Part shown: one piece after another, positions 33,995-44,458 of the stretch
Layout of the letters: every line of letters starts with the position of its first letter
Position numbering within the stretch: the first letter of the stretch is position 1
NCBI GenBank assembly: GCA_015146655.1
Contig: VKHL01000167.1
Location: 1-59,388, forward strand
DNA length: 59,388 bases
Source of the DNA: Ochromonas danica
Lineage: Eukaryota; Sar; Chrysophyceae; Chromulinales; Chromulinaceae
Direction of reading: 5' to 3'
Made by a program: the position numbers and the translations under genes
Notes under the pieces: model-generated
What the model saw: the letters and a program-made list of their open reading frames with translations, nothing else
Databases searched by the model: none
Told to the model about the DNA's origin: nothing

Positions 33995-34253
33995 AGGAAT
34001 TCTGTAATGAAGATTTTGAGACATTTTTGTATAACAAACCAACTGGCATATGCTTTGAGTAGATTGATTCTCTTTGTCTTAACAAAACATAGTGAGGAAG
34101 GAAGGAAGTGGTGGTAAGTAAGTTAGGGTGAGTGAGAGAGTTGTTAAGATTACTGCCTGCCTGCCTGGTTACTGCCCCACAAACACAACACACAGTGTGT
34201 GCCATCATGCATGGTAGAGGAGTAGAGACAAGGGAGAAACCACTCCACCCTCA

Positions 34254-34652
34254 TTAGACTGCTGCTGTGCTAATCAAGGTTTCAGGCTTAGTCTTAGGTG
34301 GAATGTTAGGATTCTCTGCGAGGACAGAGACAACATTACGTTGCTTGGTACGACTATAGCGGAAGTTAACATACCCTTCAGCTACAGCATAGAGGGTATA
34401 GTCCCGACCATAGCGAACATTGTCACCAGCTAGAAAACTCTTTCCACGTTGTCGGATAATAATGTTACCAGGGATAACATGATGACCACCTAATTTCTTC
34501 ACACCTAGACGTTTCCCAATTGAATCACGTCCATTCTTCACTGTACCACCTGCTTTTTTTGTAGCTGTTCGTACAGTATCATATAGAAAAGTGTTTTTGA
34601 CAGGATTACTATAGAGAAAGCTTCCTGCTATTCTAGCTAATCCACCAAACAT
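34254..34652 (-). CDS. Mitochondrial ribosomal protein bL27m
   Basis: Single exon of 132 aa from the ATG at 34652 (an in-frame ATG at 34670 would add six residues). The core matches bL27 of bacteria and organelles: [47 protein letters not shown]. The glycine-rich N-terminal segment normally reaches the peptidyl transferase centre of the large subunit. The short leader before it ([14 protein letters not shown]) and C-terminal extension suit a mitochondrial form; a plastid location is less likely because there is no bipartite signal. It is divergent from the unknown membrane protein that starts at 34865. Confidence 0.85.
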   Translation of the reverse strand: MFGGLARIAGSFLYSNPVKNTFLYDTVRTATKKAGGTVKNGRDSIGKRLGVKKLGGHHVIPGNIIIRQRGKSFLAGDNVRYGRDYTLYAVAEGYVNFRYSRTKQRNVVSVLAENPNIPPKTKPETLISTAAV

Positions 34653-34864
34653 GATGATAAAGTTGCTCACCTATTGACTGACTGACCGACCGCTTCTTTG
34701 GCATGCTGGGGCAGAGGGAGGTCTGTCTGCGTGGTAGTATGACAGCTAGGCTGCCAAATCTGGGGTGGAAACCAAATTTAAGTAATTACACAAGCAAACT
34801 AGAGTAATTACATAACTATTGAATGCAAGCAAATCGATGAATGAAATGAATGATTGCAGATTGA
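34653..34864. promoter_or_regulatory. Shared 5' region of bL27m and a membrane protein gene
   Basis: 212 bp separate two divergent start codons. The interval is a plain promoter/5' UTR region with a GACTGACTGACCGACCG run near 34674-34692 and no other clear element. Confidence 0.35.
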
Positions 34865-36148
34865 ATGAGAGCTTTATATTTATTATTAGAACTTCATTTT
34901 CTCTTCTCTCTCTCTGTTCATGCTTACTATCATAGATGTTCCTTCACTACTCTTCCTCGTTTATTTTCAATAAAACATCATTTCTATCTCAATGCTAAAG
35001 ACAACAACAATAACAACAACCATATTGATAACAGTGATCATAGTGATATGACAACAACAATAACAACAACAACCACTCCTCCTCCTCCTTCTATACTCAC
35101 TACCATATCCTCCTCCTCTATCCCTTCTATACAGACTGACGAGGATATTCTGTTGAAAACCAACAAACTGTTGTTAGAAGAGAAACCAACACCACCACCA
35201 ACAACAACAGCAGCAGTGCAACAGCAACAAGAAGGACAACAACTAGAGAAGCAGCAGCAGCAGCAACGACCATCTTTTGAACCAACTTTCAAATATCATC
35301 ATCAGATATTTGGTAGTCGAGCTCCACCCAAACATGTTGCCTTGACTGTGGTACGACCTTTCATGGGAGATTTCTATGAGAAGAATAAGGAAGGCAAGGA
35401 AGTCATCACTCAAGAAGCCTTTCGCTTCATCGTGGAGACAAGTGAGCTAGTAGCCAATACCTCTGCTGCACTGTCTACTGCTACACCTCCTCCTCTCTAT
35501 GGATACCAACTAGAAGACAATAGTCAACAACCTATTATGAACAATAGATTTGAATTTGATCCTTCTCTTATAGCTAAGATTAATGCAGCAGAGAGTCGTG
35601 TAGATGATGATGGGAATGTCATCTATCGTGTAGAAGTAGATGAAGATGAATTAGCTTCACTTTATTCAACTTCATCACGTGATAAGCTAGCAGCTGAAGA
35701 AGAATATATTAGACATTATCCTGAGTTAAAGGATAAGAGAGAATGGAGGAGTAGTAGTAGGAAGAAGAAGCAGATGAGATATAGAGTGAACTACTGGCAT
35801 CAAATCAAACTATCTCTTGCTATGATGCTACCAAGACTACCTGTTGTCTATGGACGAACATGGGCTGTGCTGCTTATTCTTGGTATCTATGTCCCACTCG
35901 TAGTCACTCTACTTCGTACAGTGATTGGATTACTCCCACCCATACCACTCTTTCTACAGAGAGTGTGGCTCTTTGTTGAGTTATTTGTTCTTCTCCCTGT
36001 TATGATAAATTGGGCCTGTACGAAACACCCACAAGACAATAAACTACGTTTAGGGTTGCTTCTTTTCACATGGGAGAAGAAGTTAGGATGGCAGATGGAT
36101 CGTATTCGTGCATGGTGGGCTAGAGGCAAGACAACAAGGAACCACTGA
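34865..36148 (+). CDS. Membrane protein of unknown function, possibly plastid targeted
   Basis: Single exon of 427 aa; I do not recognise the family. Residues 1-20 form a signal peptide (YLLLELHFLFSLSVHA) that would be cleaved before an aromatic residue (Tyr), after which the sequence is basic and hydroxylated (RCSFTTLPRLFS). That combination fits, but does not prove, import into a complex plastid. Residues about 40-140 are low complexity (Asn, Thr, Pro and Gln runs). The middle (about 145-310) is charged, and the C-terminal part has two or three hydrophobic helices (AVLLILGIYVPLVVTLL; VWLFVELFVLLPVMINWA), ending in a basic tail (RIRAWWARGKTTRNH). Confidence 0.7.
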   Translation: MRALYLLLELHFLFSLSVHAYYHRCSFTTLPRLFSIKHHFYLNAKDNNNNNNHIDNSDHSDMTTTITTTTTPPPPSILTTISSSSIPSIQTDEDILLKTNKLLLEEKPTPPPTTTAAVQQQQEGQQLEKQQQQQRPSFEPTFKYHHQIFGSRAPPKHVALTVVRPFMGDFYEKNKEGKEVITQEAFRFIVETSELVANTSAALSTATPPPLYGYQLEDNSQQPIMNNRFEFDPSLIAKINAAESRVDDDGNVIYRVEVDEDELASLYSTSSRDKLAAEEEYIRHYPELKDKREWRSSSRKKKQMRYRVNYWHQIKLSLAMMLPRLPVVYGRTWAVLLILGIYVPLVVTLLRTVIGLLPPIPLFLQRVWLFVELFVLLPVMINWACTKHPQDNKLRLGLLLFTWEKKLGWQMDRIRAWWARGKTTRNH

Positions 36149-36601
36149 CCTTGTTGTGAGAGTTCTTGTTTTACTGTAGACTAGACCAGGTCTAGTTCAG
36201 TGGATAACATTACAAAGGAGATGATGGGATTGCTGCTGTCAGGTTGGTGAACAAAGCTGAGCAATACCTCTTTGTAAGATACCTTTCCTTCTTTCCTTGG
36301 TATCTCTTTGGTTCTTTGAGATCTGATAGTACAGAAAGCGTTGTGATTGTCATCTTGTCTTGTAGTTTTCTGTTAGTTAACAATATTAAAGTGTAAAGTG
36401 ACTGTTTGCCTTCTATTCCTTGCCTTTGCTAGGAAACCTCACACCTAAGTTAATTCTACAAGTCTAGATGCAGGTAAAGAGCATGCCAGCACTTCATAGC
36501 TGGTATGAGCAATAGAGAGCATCACTCAGCAGCAGCTCATCACAGCAGCTCACCCCCCAGCACTGTTGATAGTGCCAGCCAACACGTTGCCTCGACTTTG
36601 C
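36149..36601. other. Intergenic, convergent 3' ends
   Basis: No gene seen. This is probably the 3' UTRs of the membrane protein gene (+) and the small coiled-coil gene (-). A short open frame at 36505-36690 lies mostly opposite the latter and is likely a shadow. Confidence 0.35.
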
Positions 36602-37012
36602 TCACAAATACACCCCCTGTCCCTCATCCCCCTCTTCATCATCAGGTGCAATTTGAGGACCAGAATGAGAGGTGGCAATACTCTGTCTGACGTGGTTGTC
36701 AGTCTCCTTCTCACCACTCTCTTTAACAGACAACGACAAGTTTCGCACAGCAGCTAATTCCTCCTGGCAGTGAGCAGGATCCACCTCCTCCAGCTTTTCC
36801 TCCAACTTCTTGATGGATTCCTTCTTCAAGGCAATAGTTTCTTGATTCTCAAGATAGGCGAACATGAAGTCTCGATCTTCAGGGTCTTCTTCTAATGCTG
36901 CTTTCAATTCTCCTTGAGAACGTTCAAGATGGAAAATATGATGTTGATATTCTCTAATAACATCTCGTATCTCTACACTAGACATCTTCTCTACAGCAGC
37001 ATCTGAAATCAT
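36602..37012 (-). CDS. Small coiled-coil protein of unknown function
   Basis: Single exon of 136 aa from the ATG at 37012. The frame extends upstream to 37273, but that part has no domain and looks like 5' UTR. Residues about 8-90 are predicted long helix with heptad-like spacing (VEIRDVIREYQHHIFHLER, then ALKKESIKKLEEKLEEVD), and the C-terminal 40 residues are acidic and disordered. I do not recognise the family. The codon usage and ordered helical charge pattern support a real protein. Confidence 0.55.
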   Translation of the reverse strand: MISDAAVEKMSSVEIRDVIREYQHHIFHLERSQGELKAALEEDPEDRDFMFAYLENQETIALKKESIKKLEEKLEEVDPAHCQEELAAVRNLSLSVKESGEKETDNHVRQSIATSHSGPQIAPDDEEGDEGQGVYL

Positions 37013-37662
37013 TATTATTATTCTATTATTTTCTTCTTTTGTTTTCTGTGATGATCCAATGTACACAAACCAGTCCAGCAGATTTCCAAAAGCACACATC
37101 TCTTGTCGCAAAGATGGACTTAGAAACCACCAAATACGACTTTTAACCATACAGAGGCTTGAGTTCTGCTGCAGAATGCAACCGAAACAAGTGTAATAGC
37201 GGTGGGTGAATGTCTTCTTCTTCTGCACTTCAGAACGAACTTTTGGGTGAAATCGGACTTGTGAGTTTAGCACTTATGCTGCGTGTAGGACCGCTGTGAT
37301 GTCAAAATTAGTGTGGACTACTACTTACACTAACGTTGACATCACATCCTAACATTGCGTTTCCTCCGTAATGCGGCATTGGTCGCTTCCGCAAGTCTGT
37401 TTGGAATATGCCAATGCCAACTATTGCACGCAACTTGAAAAGCAATTCTCGCTGTCAGTGATAAAGATGAATGTTCTTTCATTCTCCTCAGAAGCCAGAT
37501 CAGAAGAATTTTGTATCATCATGAATGATAACCAGTGAGGATATTATTCCACTTATTGTAGTTATTGTGCAAAACATATCACAGACAGTGTCTAGACATA
37601 CTCAGGTAGTCGATGACTATATATTAGACTGACTCTATGTTCTAGTTGATCCATCAATCTTA
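37013..37662. other. Intergenic, no gene found
   Basis: 650 bp between the start of the small coiled-coil gene and the stop of the LRR gene, both on the minus strand. It should contain the promoter of the former and the 3' UTR of the latter. A small palindrome-like run (TTAGTGTGGACTACTACTTACACTAA) lies near 37309-37334; no other structure was seen. Confidence 0.35.
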
Positions 37663-39288
37663 TCACTTATATAACCGTTTGGTCCAGTGATGAGATTCCT
37701 TATTGAAATAATAGAGTGTGTTTCGAGGAGATGATCTGACATAACCTTCTTTCAGAGTAGAAGGCCATCTCACATTCTTATCCAATAGCAGTCCATCCAA
37801 CATCTCTTCCGAAACACTCTCTGCCATTTCCAGGCGAACTATGCTTAGACTAGAATGCTTCGATACAGCCACAAGACTCTCCAATCCAGAACAGTACATG
37901 GCTAAACTCTCAATCAACTCACAGCTCTCGATCAACTCAGCCAACATCGCTTCAGAACCGTTTAAGAAAGTGGGAAAATTATATGGTGCATCAAACTTTG
38001 TCAGACTCTTCGCATGCTCTTTGATGGCTGCCAAAGTAGCATCAGTGTACTGCTTGCCATTGAAAGGCATCAAATACAAACAATTCAAATGGGGAAGATC
38101 TCGCAGTAGAGTAATCAAGCAGGACTCAGATGAGGAAGTTTCTAAGTGAATCTCATAGGGTTCTAACAATGACTTAAGAATCCCCACTGGGATATAGTGG
38201 TCTCTACTTCTCTGTCTTAATGTCACTTGCTTGACCTGTCTTCTTCTCAATACATGAGACAAGCATACAGCCCAGTCATCATTGGAACCTTGCACCTCAA
38301 TAGCCACAGAGCTGTTGTCATGGCGTATCAGGATAGCTTCATCGATATCCACAACCTGAAGATGCGGACATTGTTCAAAGAGATGGCGCAGATTCTCTGC
38401 GCTGCATGTGCTAGCACCGGAGATTACCAAGCTAGTCAACTTTGGACAAGACGTGGACAACGTCGCCACTAAATCATCTATGCCCGCAGATCCCAAAACC
38501 CCGCTTCCAACATTCAATATCTCCAGCAATTCTCCTGCTAATGAGAGATAAGACATGAAAGAATTCATCGTCTGTGGATGCTCACAATTGGAGTTGACAT
38601 TCAATGCTCTCAGATGAATCCTATTCTCGATGAGAATGGATGTGATTAAATCTATTCCCACTCCATCTTTGATTACAATATCGAGATCTCGTAAGCTCAA
38701 GGCATGCTTTCGGAGGATGTCTGCTACCATCACATGATGTTCGTTATATCTTTCGATGTCTTGTAAAGAGATTTTGACCAGAGAATTCTCTCTCAACTTC
38801 TCTACTAATACTTGCATGACTTCATCACTAAGTTGCTTAGCTTGACTGTTTGTATTCATCCTCACTGTCACTCCTTGTAGATTATGACAATGGCTTAATA
38901 AGACCGAGAGATTGCTCTTCAATTGCTCTTCCTTGGAGAGGTCAGATGTTGTTCTTGTATCGATCTCAATAGATCGAAGAGCAGGACAGTAGGATTCCAC
39001 GGCATCCAATCCTCCCACAAGATCTTCTAGAACATTCACACTAAGAGGAAACCCTTCCACACACAATACCTTGCGATTCACCAGCCAGATAGAGAATATG
39101 TCCACTTTATCATTAGAAACACCCACTTCACCTCTGGATATTCTAAGGTCATTCAAGGAGGACAGCCAAGGTTCTCGATCATTCTTCTCAACACAGGCGA
39201 CATCCAACCTTGAAAGATCCTTCAATCCCAACCACTCTCCATAAAAAATGGCAAGAATACCTTTAGGCAACTGCCACATAGCACTCAT
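37663..39288 (-). CDS. Leucine-rich-repeat protein, F-box/LRR-like
   Basis: Single exon of 541 aa. The N terminus (LPKGILAIFYGEWLGLKDLSRLD) resembles the short helical F-box-like start of many F-box/LRR proteins, though no clear full F-box is visible. The rest is a series of about 25-30-residue LRR units, for example CPKLTSLVISGASTCSAENL, CPHLQVVDIDEAI and LPHLNCLYLMPFNGKQYTDA, of the Cys-containing (AMN1-like) type. Such proteins usually act as substrate adaptors for SCF ubiquitin ligases or as scaffolds. The partner is unknown. It shares a 5' region with the DNAJB13-like gene. Confidence 0.7.
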   Translation of the reverse strand: MSAMWQLPKGILAIFYGEWLGLKDLSRLDVACVEKNDREPWLSSLNDLRISRGEVGVSNDKVDIFSIWLVNRKVLCVEGFPLSVNVLEDLVGGLDAVESYCPALRSIEIDTRTTSDLSKEEQLKSNLSVLLSHCHNLQGVTVRMNTNSQAKQLSDEVMQVLVEKLRENSLVKISLQDIERYNEHHVMVADILRKHALSLRDLDIVIKDGVGIDLITSILIENRIHLRALNVNSNCEHPQTMNSFMSYLSLAGELLEILNVGSGVLGSAGIDDLVATLSTSCPKLTSLVISGASTCSAENLRHLFEQCPHLQVVDIDEAILIRHDNSSVAIEVQGSNDDWAVCLSHVLRRRQVKQVTLRQRSRDHYIPVGILKSLLEPYEIHLETSSSESCLITLLRDLPHLNCLYLMPFNGKQYTDATLAAIKEHAKSLTKFDAPYNFPTFLNGSEAMLAELIESCELIESLAMYCSGLESLVAVSKHSSLSIVRLEMAESVSEEMLDGLLLDKNVRWPSTLKEGYVRSSPRNTLYYFNKESHHWTKRLYK

Positions 39289-39739
39289 TACTTCTTCTCA
39301 CCAACAACAACTCGCCCACTAGGAATGGATTGTTTATGTCTCGGTCTGTGGAAGAGAGAGGATCCTGATGAACCCTGGGAGCATTGAACAGAACAGGTCG
39401 TGTTGAGGAGCCCTGAACCGGGCTATGTTAAGTTAGTCTTCTCTGCTAGCGCAGTAGCTGCAGCCCACTTTCTAGGTAACTATTTAGTTGGAAACTCAGG
39501 TTGCCAATTAAGATGATCATATACTCAACTAAATAGTAACAAACTCCCCTGAAATTTTCGCTCTTCTTCTCGCTTCAAGAAGTGAGAATCCCAGATTTCC
39601 AAAAGCACAGATCTCTAAATTCTTTGATCTGACCATTTGGCTCCCAGTGAGCCGTTTCCTCGGTTTTGTTTGTGATGGCGGGAAATCAAATCACTTATCC
39701 CACAGATCCGCCCTTAACACAGGGAAAAATTGCTCGAAA
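39289..39739. promoter_or_regulatory. Divergent 5' region of the LRR and DNAJB13-like genes
   Basis: 451 bp between divergent start codons. TGTTAAGTTAGTC lies at about 39426-39438, in the orientation facing the LRR gene, and resembles the motif near other starts. A pair of inverted ACTATTTAGTT / AACTAAATAGT blocks lies at 39479-39490 and 39517-39528. The DNAJB13-like frame is open upstream to 39647, but the ATG at 39740 directly precedes the J domain. Confidence 0.4.
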
Positions 39740-40999
39740 ATGTCAGAAATTAACTACTATGAGGTTCTCGAGCTTCCCAATAATAGTACGGATGCGGATA
39801 TTAAAAAAGCTTATCGTCGTTTAGCCATGAAATGGCATCCAGATAAAAATCCAACCAATGCTGAAGAAGCAGCAAAGAAATTTCAAGAGATTGGCGAAGC
39901 CTATGATGTCTTGAGTGATCTAGAGAAAAGAGCTATCTATGATCAATATGGTTATGAAGGATTGAAGAATGGTGTGGAAGGAGCTGATGGGGGTGAGTGA
40001 GTAGTCAGTAGTGAGTCATCTGTCTTAGTCCCTTCCTACCGTCAGTGAATATGATGGAATGTTCCGTGTCCTAATACACAGTATTTGATTTCATCTTTCA
40101 TGCTCTTTACTTCGTATCTTCAGTTTTGTCCTTGTCTTTAACTTCCCTTGTCTCTTCTGTCTCTGTCTCTTATGGTGGGTGATGTTGTCTCATAATGATG
40201 ACTTGTGTGTTGTTGTTCTAGAACCTACTGGACCATATACATACAAATATAATGCTCAAGAGATCTTTGAAAGCTTCTTTGGAACAAATAATCCTTTTGC
40301 TGCTTTTGGCTTTGACTCGATGCCATTTGCTTCAAAACTCAATAAACCTGGACCTGCTAAAGCATCTCCTGTTACCTTTGATCTGGAGTGTTCTCTCAAA
40401 GGTAATAATGCATTTTCTCCTTCTCTGATTGGCATGTCCTTGCTAATGTCGCTCTGTCGTGTTCGTTCTTCCTAATAGAGCTCTACAATGGCTGTGTGAA
40501 GAAGTTTTCTATTACTCGAAAGCGATATGATAGCTCAGGTCAGCTCTTGGATAGCACAAAAAGCTTTGTCATTAATGTTAAGCCAGGATGGAAGAAAGGC
40601 ACCAAGGTCGCCTTTGTCAACGAAGGTGACGAAGGACCTAATATCATTCCCGCAGACATCGTCTTTGTCATCACTGAAAGGACTGGTAGCGATCCTGGAT
40701 ATGCTCGTGAAGGAAACAACTTGATCTATACCTATAAATTGTCACTAACAGATGCTTTGACTGACTGTTCATTGCAAGTGCCAACATTGGATCAACGTGT
40801 TATTTCCATTGCTTGTCCTGAAGTTGTTTCGCCGTTTTACGAGAAGATCATTCCAGGTGAAGGCATGCCCATTGCCAAGAAGCCAGGACAGAAAGGAGAT
40901 CTTATTATTCGCTTCCATATTCTGTTTCCCAAGTATCTGGATGGAGTAAAGCGTGCGAAAATTCGAGAATTATTAGCTAATGAAGAGTTGCTGACCTGA
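39740..40999 (+). CDS. DNAJB13-like class II Hsp40 co-chaperone
   Basis: Three exons (39740-39992, 40222-40401, 40479-40999) give 317 aa; human DNAJB13 has 316. The J domain (about 1-70) has an intact HPD ([11 protein letters not shown]) and so should stimulate Hsp70 ATPase. There is no zinc finger, which marks class II. The C-terminal substrate-binding domains contain [20 protein letters not shown] and [12 protein letters not shown], the latter closer to DNAJB13 ([12 protein letters not shown]) than to DNAJB1 ([11 protein letters not shown]), and the late motif is PGEGMP as in DNAJB13. DNAJB13 (RSP16 in Chlamydomonas) is part of axonemal radial spokes. A general cytosolic DNAJB1 role remains possible. 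Confidence 0.8.
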
Positions 41000-41631
41000 T
41001 TCCAAACCATAGTTATATAAACGTTTCTATGTGTAATGAATGTATCTACTGCCTTACAATCATCGTGTGTTTGGTCTCGTAAAATTGATCTGCTTTATCG
41101 AGAAGAGTGTAAACCATGGAATCCCTTGTGTTAATTCTGGTTAGGGAAGCCAATCACGAAGGAGCTTCATAATTAGAAAGAAACCGACCAAACGTACAGC
41201 AAATCCAAGTAATTGAAAGTTTAGCTGTTGACCTAAAGATTCGGCATCAAAGGAACGTAGAAAGATACTGGAATGTCTTCTCTACTAGCCAAAAATAGTG
41301 AACACTCGAAACAGTTAATGATTCATGAAGTGAAGAAAGCTGGCCAAATCTAGTTGAAGTGCAATGATTTGATTTGCTAAATTAGATCATTCAGATCATA
41401 TCAAAAGACTAGACCAAGCTATGCTGCCTTCCAGCAGAGAGTGATAGATATTCCAATTACTCTTCATTAATAACATCAACAGCGAATTGCGATAGCAAAA
41501 CAATACAACAGAGAAATTGAATAGCCCCTAAGCTCAAAAAAAATGATTTGCTCATTCCAAAAGAGAATATCGAAACATAAAAGATCATCTCGATAAACAA
41601 TAAAAACAACAACATTAGCACATTGCAACAA
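41000..41631. other. Intergenic, convergent 3' ends
   Basis: 632 bp between the stop codons of the DNAJB13-like gene (+) and the permease (-). AT-rich, probably 3' UTRs. No RNA gene or repeat found. Confidence 0.35.
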
Positions 41632-43750
41632 TCAGTTAGGCAAGTGATAATAAGGTACAACAGAATTATTGGCCACCAAAGAAGGAGCAGCCAATCCAAT
41701 ACGATTATTAGAGATATCATCAGCAGATGAAATCTCTTTGGCTCGACTACCAGAGCGAGAAGAAGCATGATTTCGAGAAAACCCACCACCCGTCGTTGAC
41801 ATTCCAAGCATGGCGTTGAACAAAGAGCTAACACTCTTTGTTACACCAGACTTACTGCCAGTCTTCGCTCTTCTACGAGTTTTGTTAGCTGGCACACAAT
41901 ACAACAACCATCATCTCAGTAAACAAGCAGTAACTAGGGGGGAACTCACCATTCACTACATAAGCTTTCATGAACTTATCTTGTTCTTCCTTGGAAAAGA
42001 ACTGACGCTTCTTTACAACCAAAGAATAATAAACCATCATTAAAACGAGAAATGTGACTATTGTCACACCTTGCCAGACCTTACTAACAGGGTTAAAATA
42101 GAAGTTCACAACGAATAGCATGATATAGAATACGATCCCTAACAATGCTCCAACATTTCCGAAAGGACTTCTCAAGGTTCTCTCCATGTTAGAGAATCGA
42201 ACCGAAAAGACAATGTAAGACAACATCAAGGCGATATACATCAGCGAGGCTAGCAACTGTGCTGTGTAAGTGTAGACAGTTCCATAGTTGTCGATTGCAA
42301 TCATTCCGATAAACAACAATAAGAGGCAAGATATAGAGCACGAGAATAATGCTGTCACAGGCTTAGGCTTGGCTATGTTCGCTCTGCGCTCTCTTTCGTT
42401 CCTTGTCTCCCCCTCTCCAGCAGCAGATGGTGATGATGATGGAACAATCGCAGTAGACATAATACCACGTCTGCTAGAAGAAGGAGGAGCTCCATGGTCT
42501 TGACTGTCTTCTTGTTGAACCTTCAGAGAAAACACAGACTTTGCAAGAAAGGGAGGTAATAAACCTGATCTCGCCATCGAACTTACTTGACGAGCACAGC
42601 AATACAAAAACCCAACGGAACAGCCCACACATCCTGGAAGACTAAACAAAGTGACCATCTTTGGATCAACATTGGGGAATAACAGTGATAATCCCATATT
42701 ATAGGAGTAATCATCTTGAGTGGCAACTTGATCATTCATTGTGTACGCACCTTCAGCAACTACTGAAGCACAAGCTACCAAGATAGACCAAATCAGCACA
42801 TGTACCAATGCTTTCGGAACAATAGCAGTACCCTAATTAGAACATAGCTCGAATCAATAAGGTAACAAGCAAAGGTGAAACAAGAGATAACCCCACTATA
42901 CCTCATCATCAACACAAGTTCGAACAGCATCAACAGCAGAGAGAAGATAAGAGCAATAAGAAAAGCCAACTAAGAACAAATCTTTGTCAAATCTCAATGA
43001 CGTGTTAAGCATATTGGCTGTCGTTCCTTTAGTAGTCGCTCCAAAAATAAATAAGAATTGAACTATCAAGATCATGGCTCCAACTATTCCAATAACCCAC
43101 CAGAGTAGACGCAGGTCATACCAGTGGAGGATATTGAAAACCAAGAGGAAAGAGAAAGATATCAACAGGTCATAGTTCTCACTAAAGTCATAGATATCAT
43201 GGAAGATTCTAATAATTCGATAGATATTGAAGACAGCGAAGAGGAGATACTTGGCAGTCTCAATGACACCAGCAAGATAGCCCAAGACAGATCCCAAAGC
43301 ACAACGAGTGTATGCATAACATCCACCAGAGAAGGGTACGATAGAGATCAGCTCAGCAAAGCTACACGTTAAGATAGAAAATGCCAAGAAGTAGGCCATA
43401 CAGACCATAGAGAACAGTGGCAGGCCAAGTTTACCAAAGCCTGTTTGTCATCATTTATTACAGGTTAGTCATAGTATCTAAAGCATGGATTAGCATTAGA
43501 CTAGACTGGACAAGAGTAGAGTAGACTCACCGACATTCCATCGTCCAGACTGTCTTCCACACATGACGCAGAGGCCTGCATTCAACACATGCACAAGAAG
43601 AGTGAGAAGAGATACCATCATAGCAGATAGTAGTGCAATACAGAGCAGCAGCAGAGCGGAGCAGTTCATGTCGTCACAGTCACAGTGAGTCGCCTCACCT
43701 AGAGCATAGACAAGTAAGAGTGAAAACTTGTTTTCTCGGAAACTCTTCAT
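41632..43750 (-). CDS. APC-superfamily amino acid/ethanolamine-type permease
   Basis: Five exons (43750-43699, 43575-43531, 43440-42902, 42832-41950, 41888-41632) sum to 1776 nt, 591 aa. The first two are very short (52 and 45 nt) and together encode TM1 (LLLVYALG, then GRWNVG). Next come LPLFSMVCMAYFLAFSILTC, AELISIVPFSGGCYAYTRC, typical of the APC family and most like ethanolamine/polyamine-type permeases, and about ten further helices. A hydrophilic loop around residues 300-350 carries a Ser-rich insert, and the last exon encodes a basic, Ser-rich cytoplasmic tail. It should import an amino acid or amine with a cation; the substrate is unknown. Confidence 0.82.
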
Positions 43751-44458
43751 CTTCCACTACCAAGTGTTGAAGAAATATATGATGGAACAGAGGCTTGCAC
43801 CATCCGTTGCTCTCAGCTTTCTTTGACACCGACACATCTTCTTTAACACTTCATCTCTGCCACTACTGGCAGCAGCTACTGCGAAGCACACTCTCCCTCA
43901 TAAACAAACACGGTTCAGTTACTGCTGTATATCCCACACTTTACACTGACAGTCTATCATCACCAGTATAATGTTGATGCTAAATATAGAGTGGAAGCAA
44001 GATCAACGTCTAGTCTGGGTCAAAGAGAAATGAAAAGCAAGAAAGACATCACCCTTGTTGCCATGCCTTGTGGTGAATTAAGGAATTACACAAACTATTG
44101 GACGTGATTTCCAACCAACGGGCTCATCGCATTCCCGTTTCTTCAATTTCGCACTTTTGTTCTTTCGTATTTCCGGATATTTGTATTTCCGGTAGGTTGC
44201 AACACGTCAAGTTTGCTGACGTTGAGGGGGTGAAGTGATGGGATGGGCCGCTGCTGCTGTTGCTGCTGCATGATGCCTGGGATGGGATTGGATGAAAAGA
44301 GAAAATAATTGCATCCATCACACCCTATTACTGATCTATCTTCTCTCTGATAGCTAACTTAACTCTTCACTTGTCTATCCTAACAACAAGAATTGAAAAA
44401 ATCCTCCAAAACACTATTATTGTGAAATAGAAAATCCAAACATCAACAACCAAACATC
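43751..44458. promoter_or_regulatory. Divergent 5' region of the permease and FBPase genes
   Basis: 708 bp between divergent start codons. CTAACTTAACT at 44354-44364 lies about 95 bp upstream of the FBPase ATG and matches the motif near other starts. A CTGCTGCTGTTGCTGCTGCA run is at 44251-44270. No gene found. Confidence 0.4.

Noticed and set aside
36505-36690. Short His/Ser-rich plus-strand open frame
   Set aside because: It mostly overlaps the 3' part of the minus-strand coiled-coil gene and has no similarity to a known protein.
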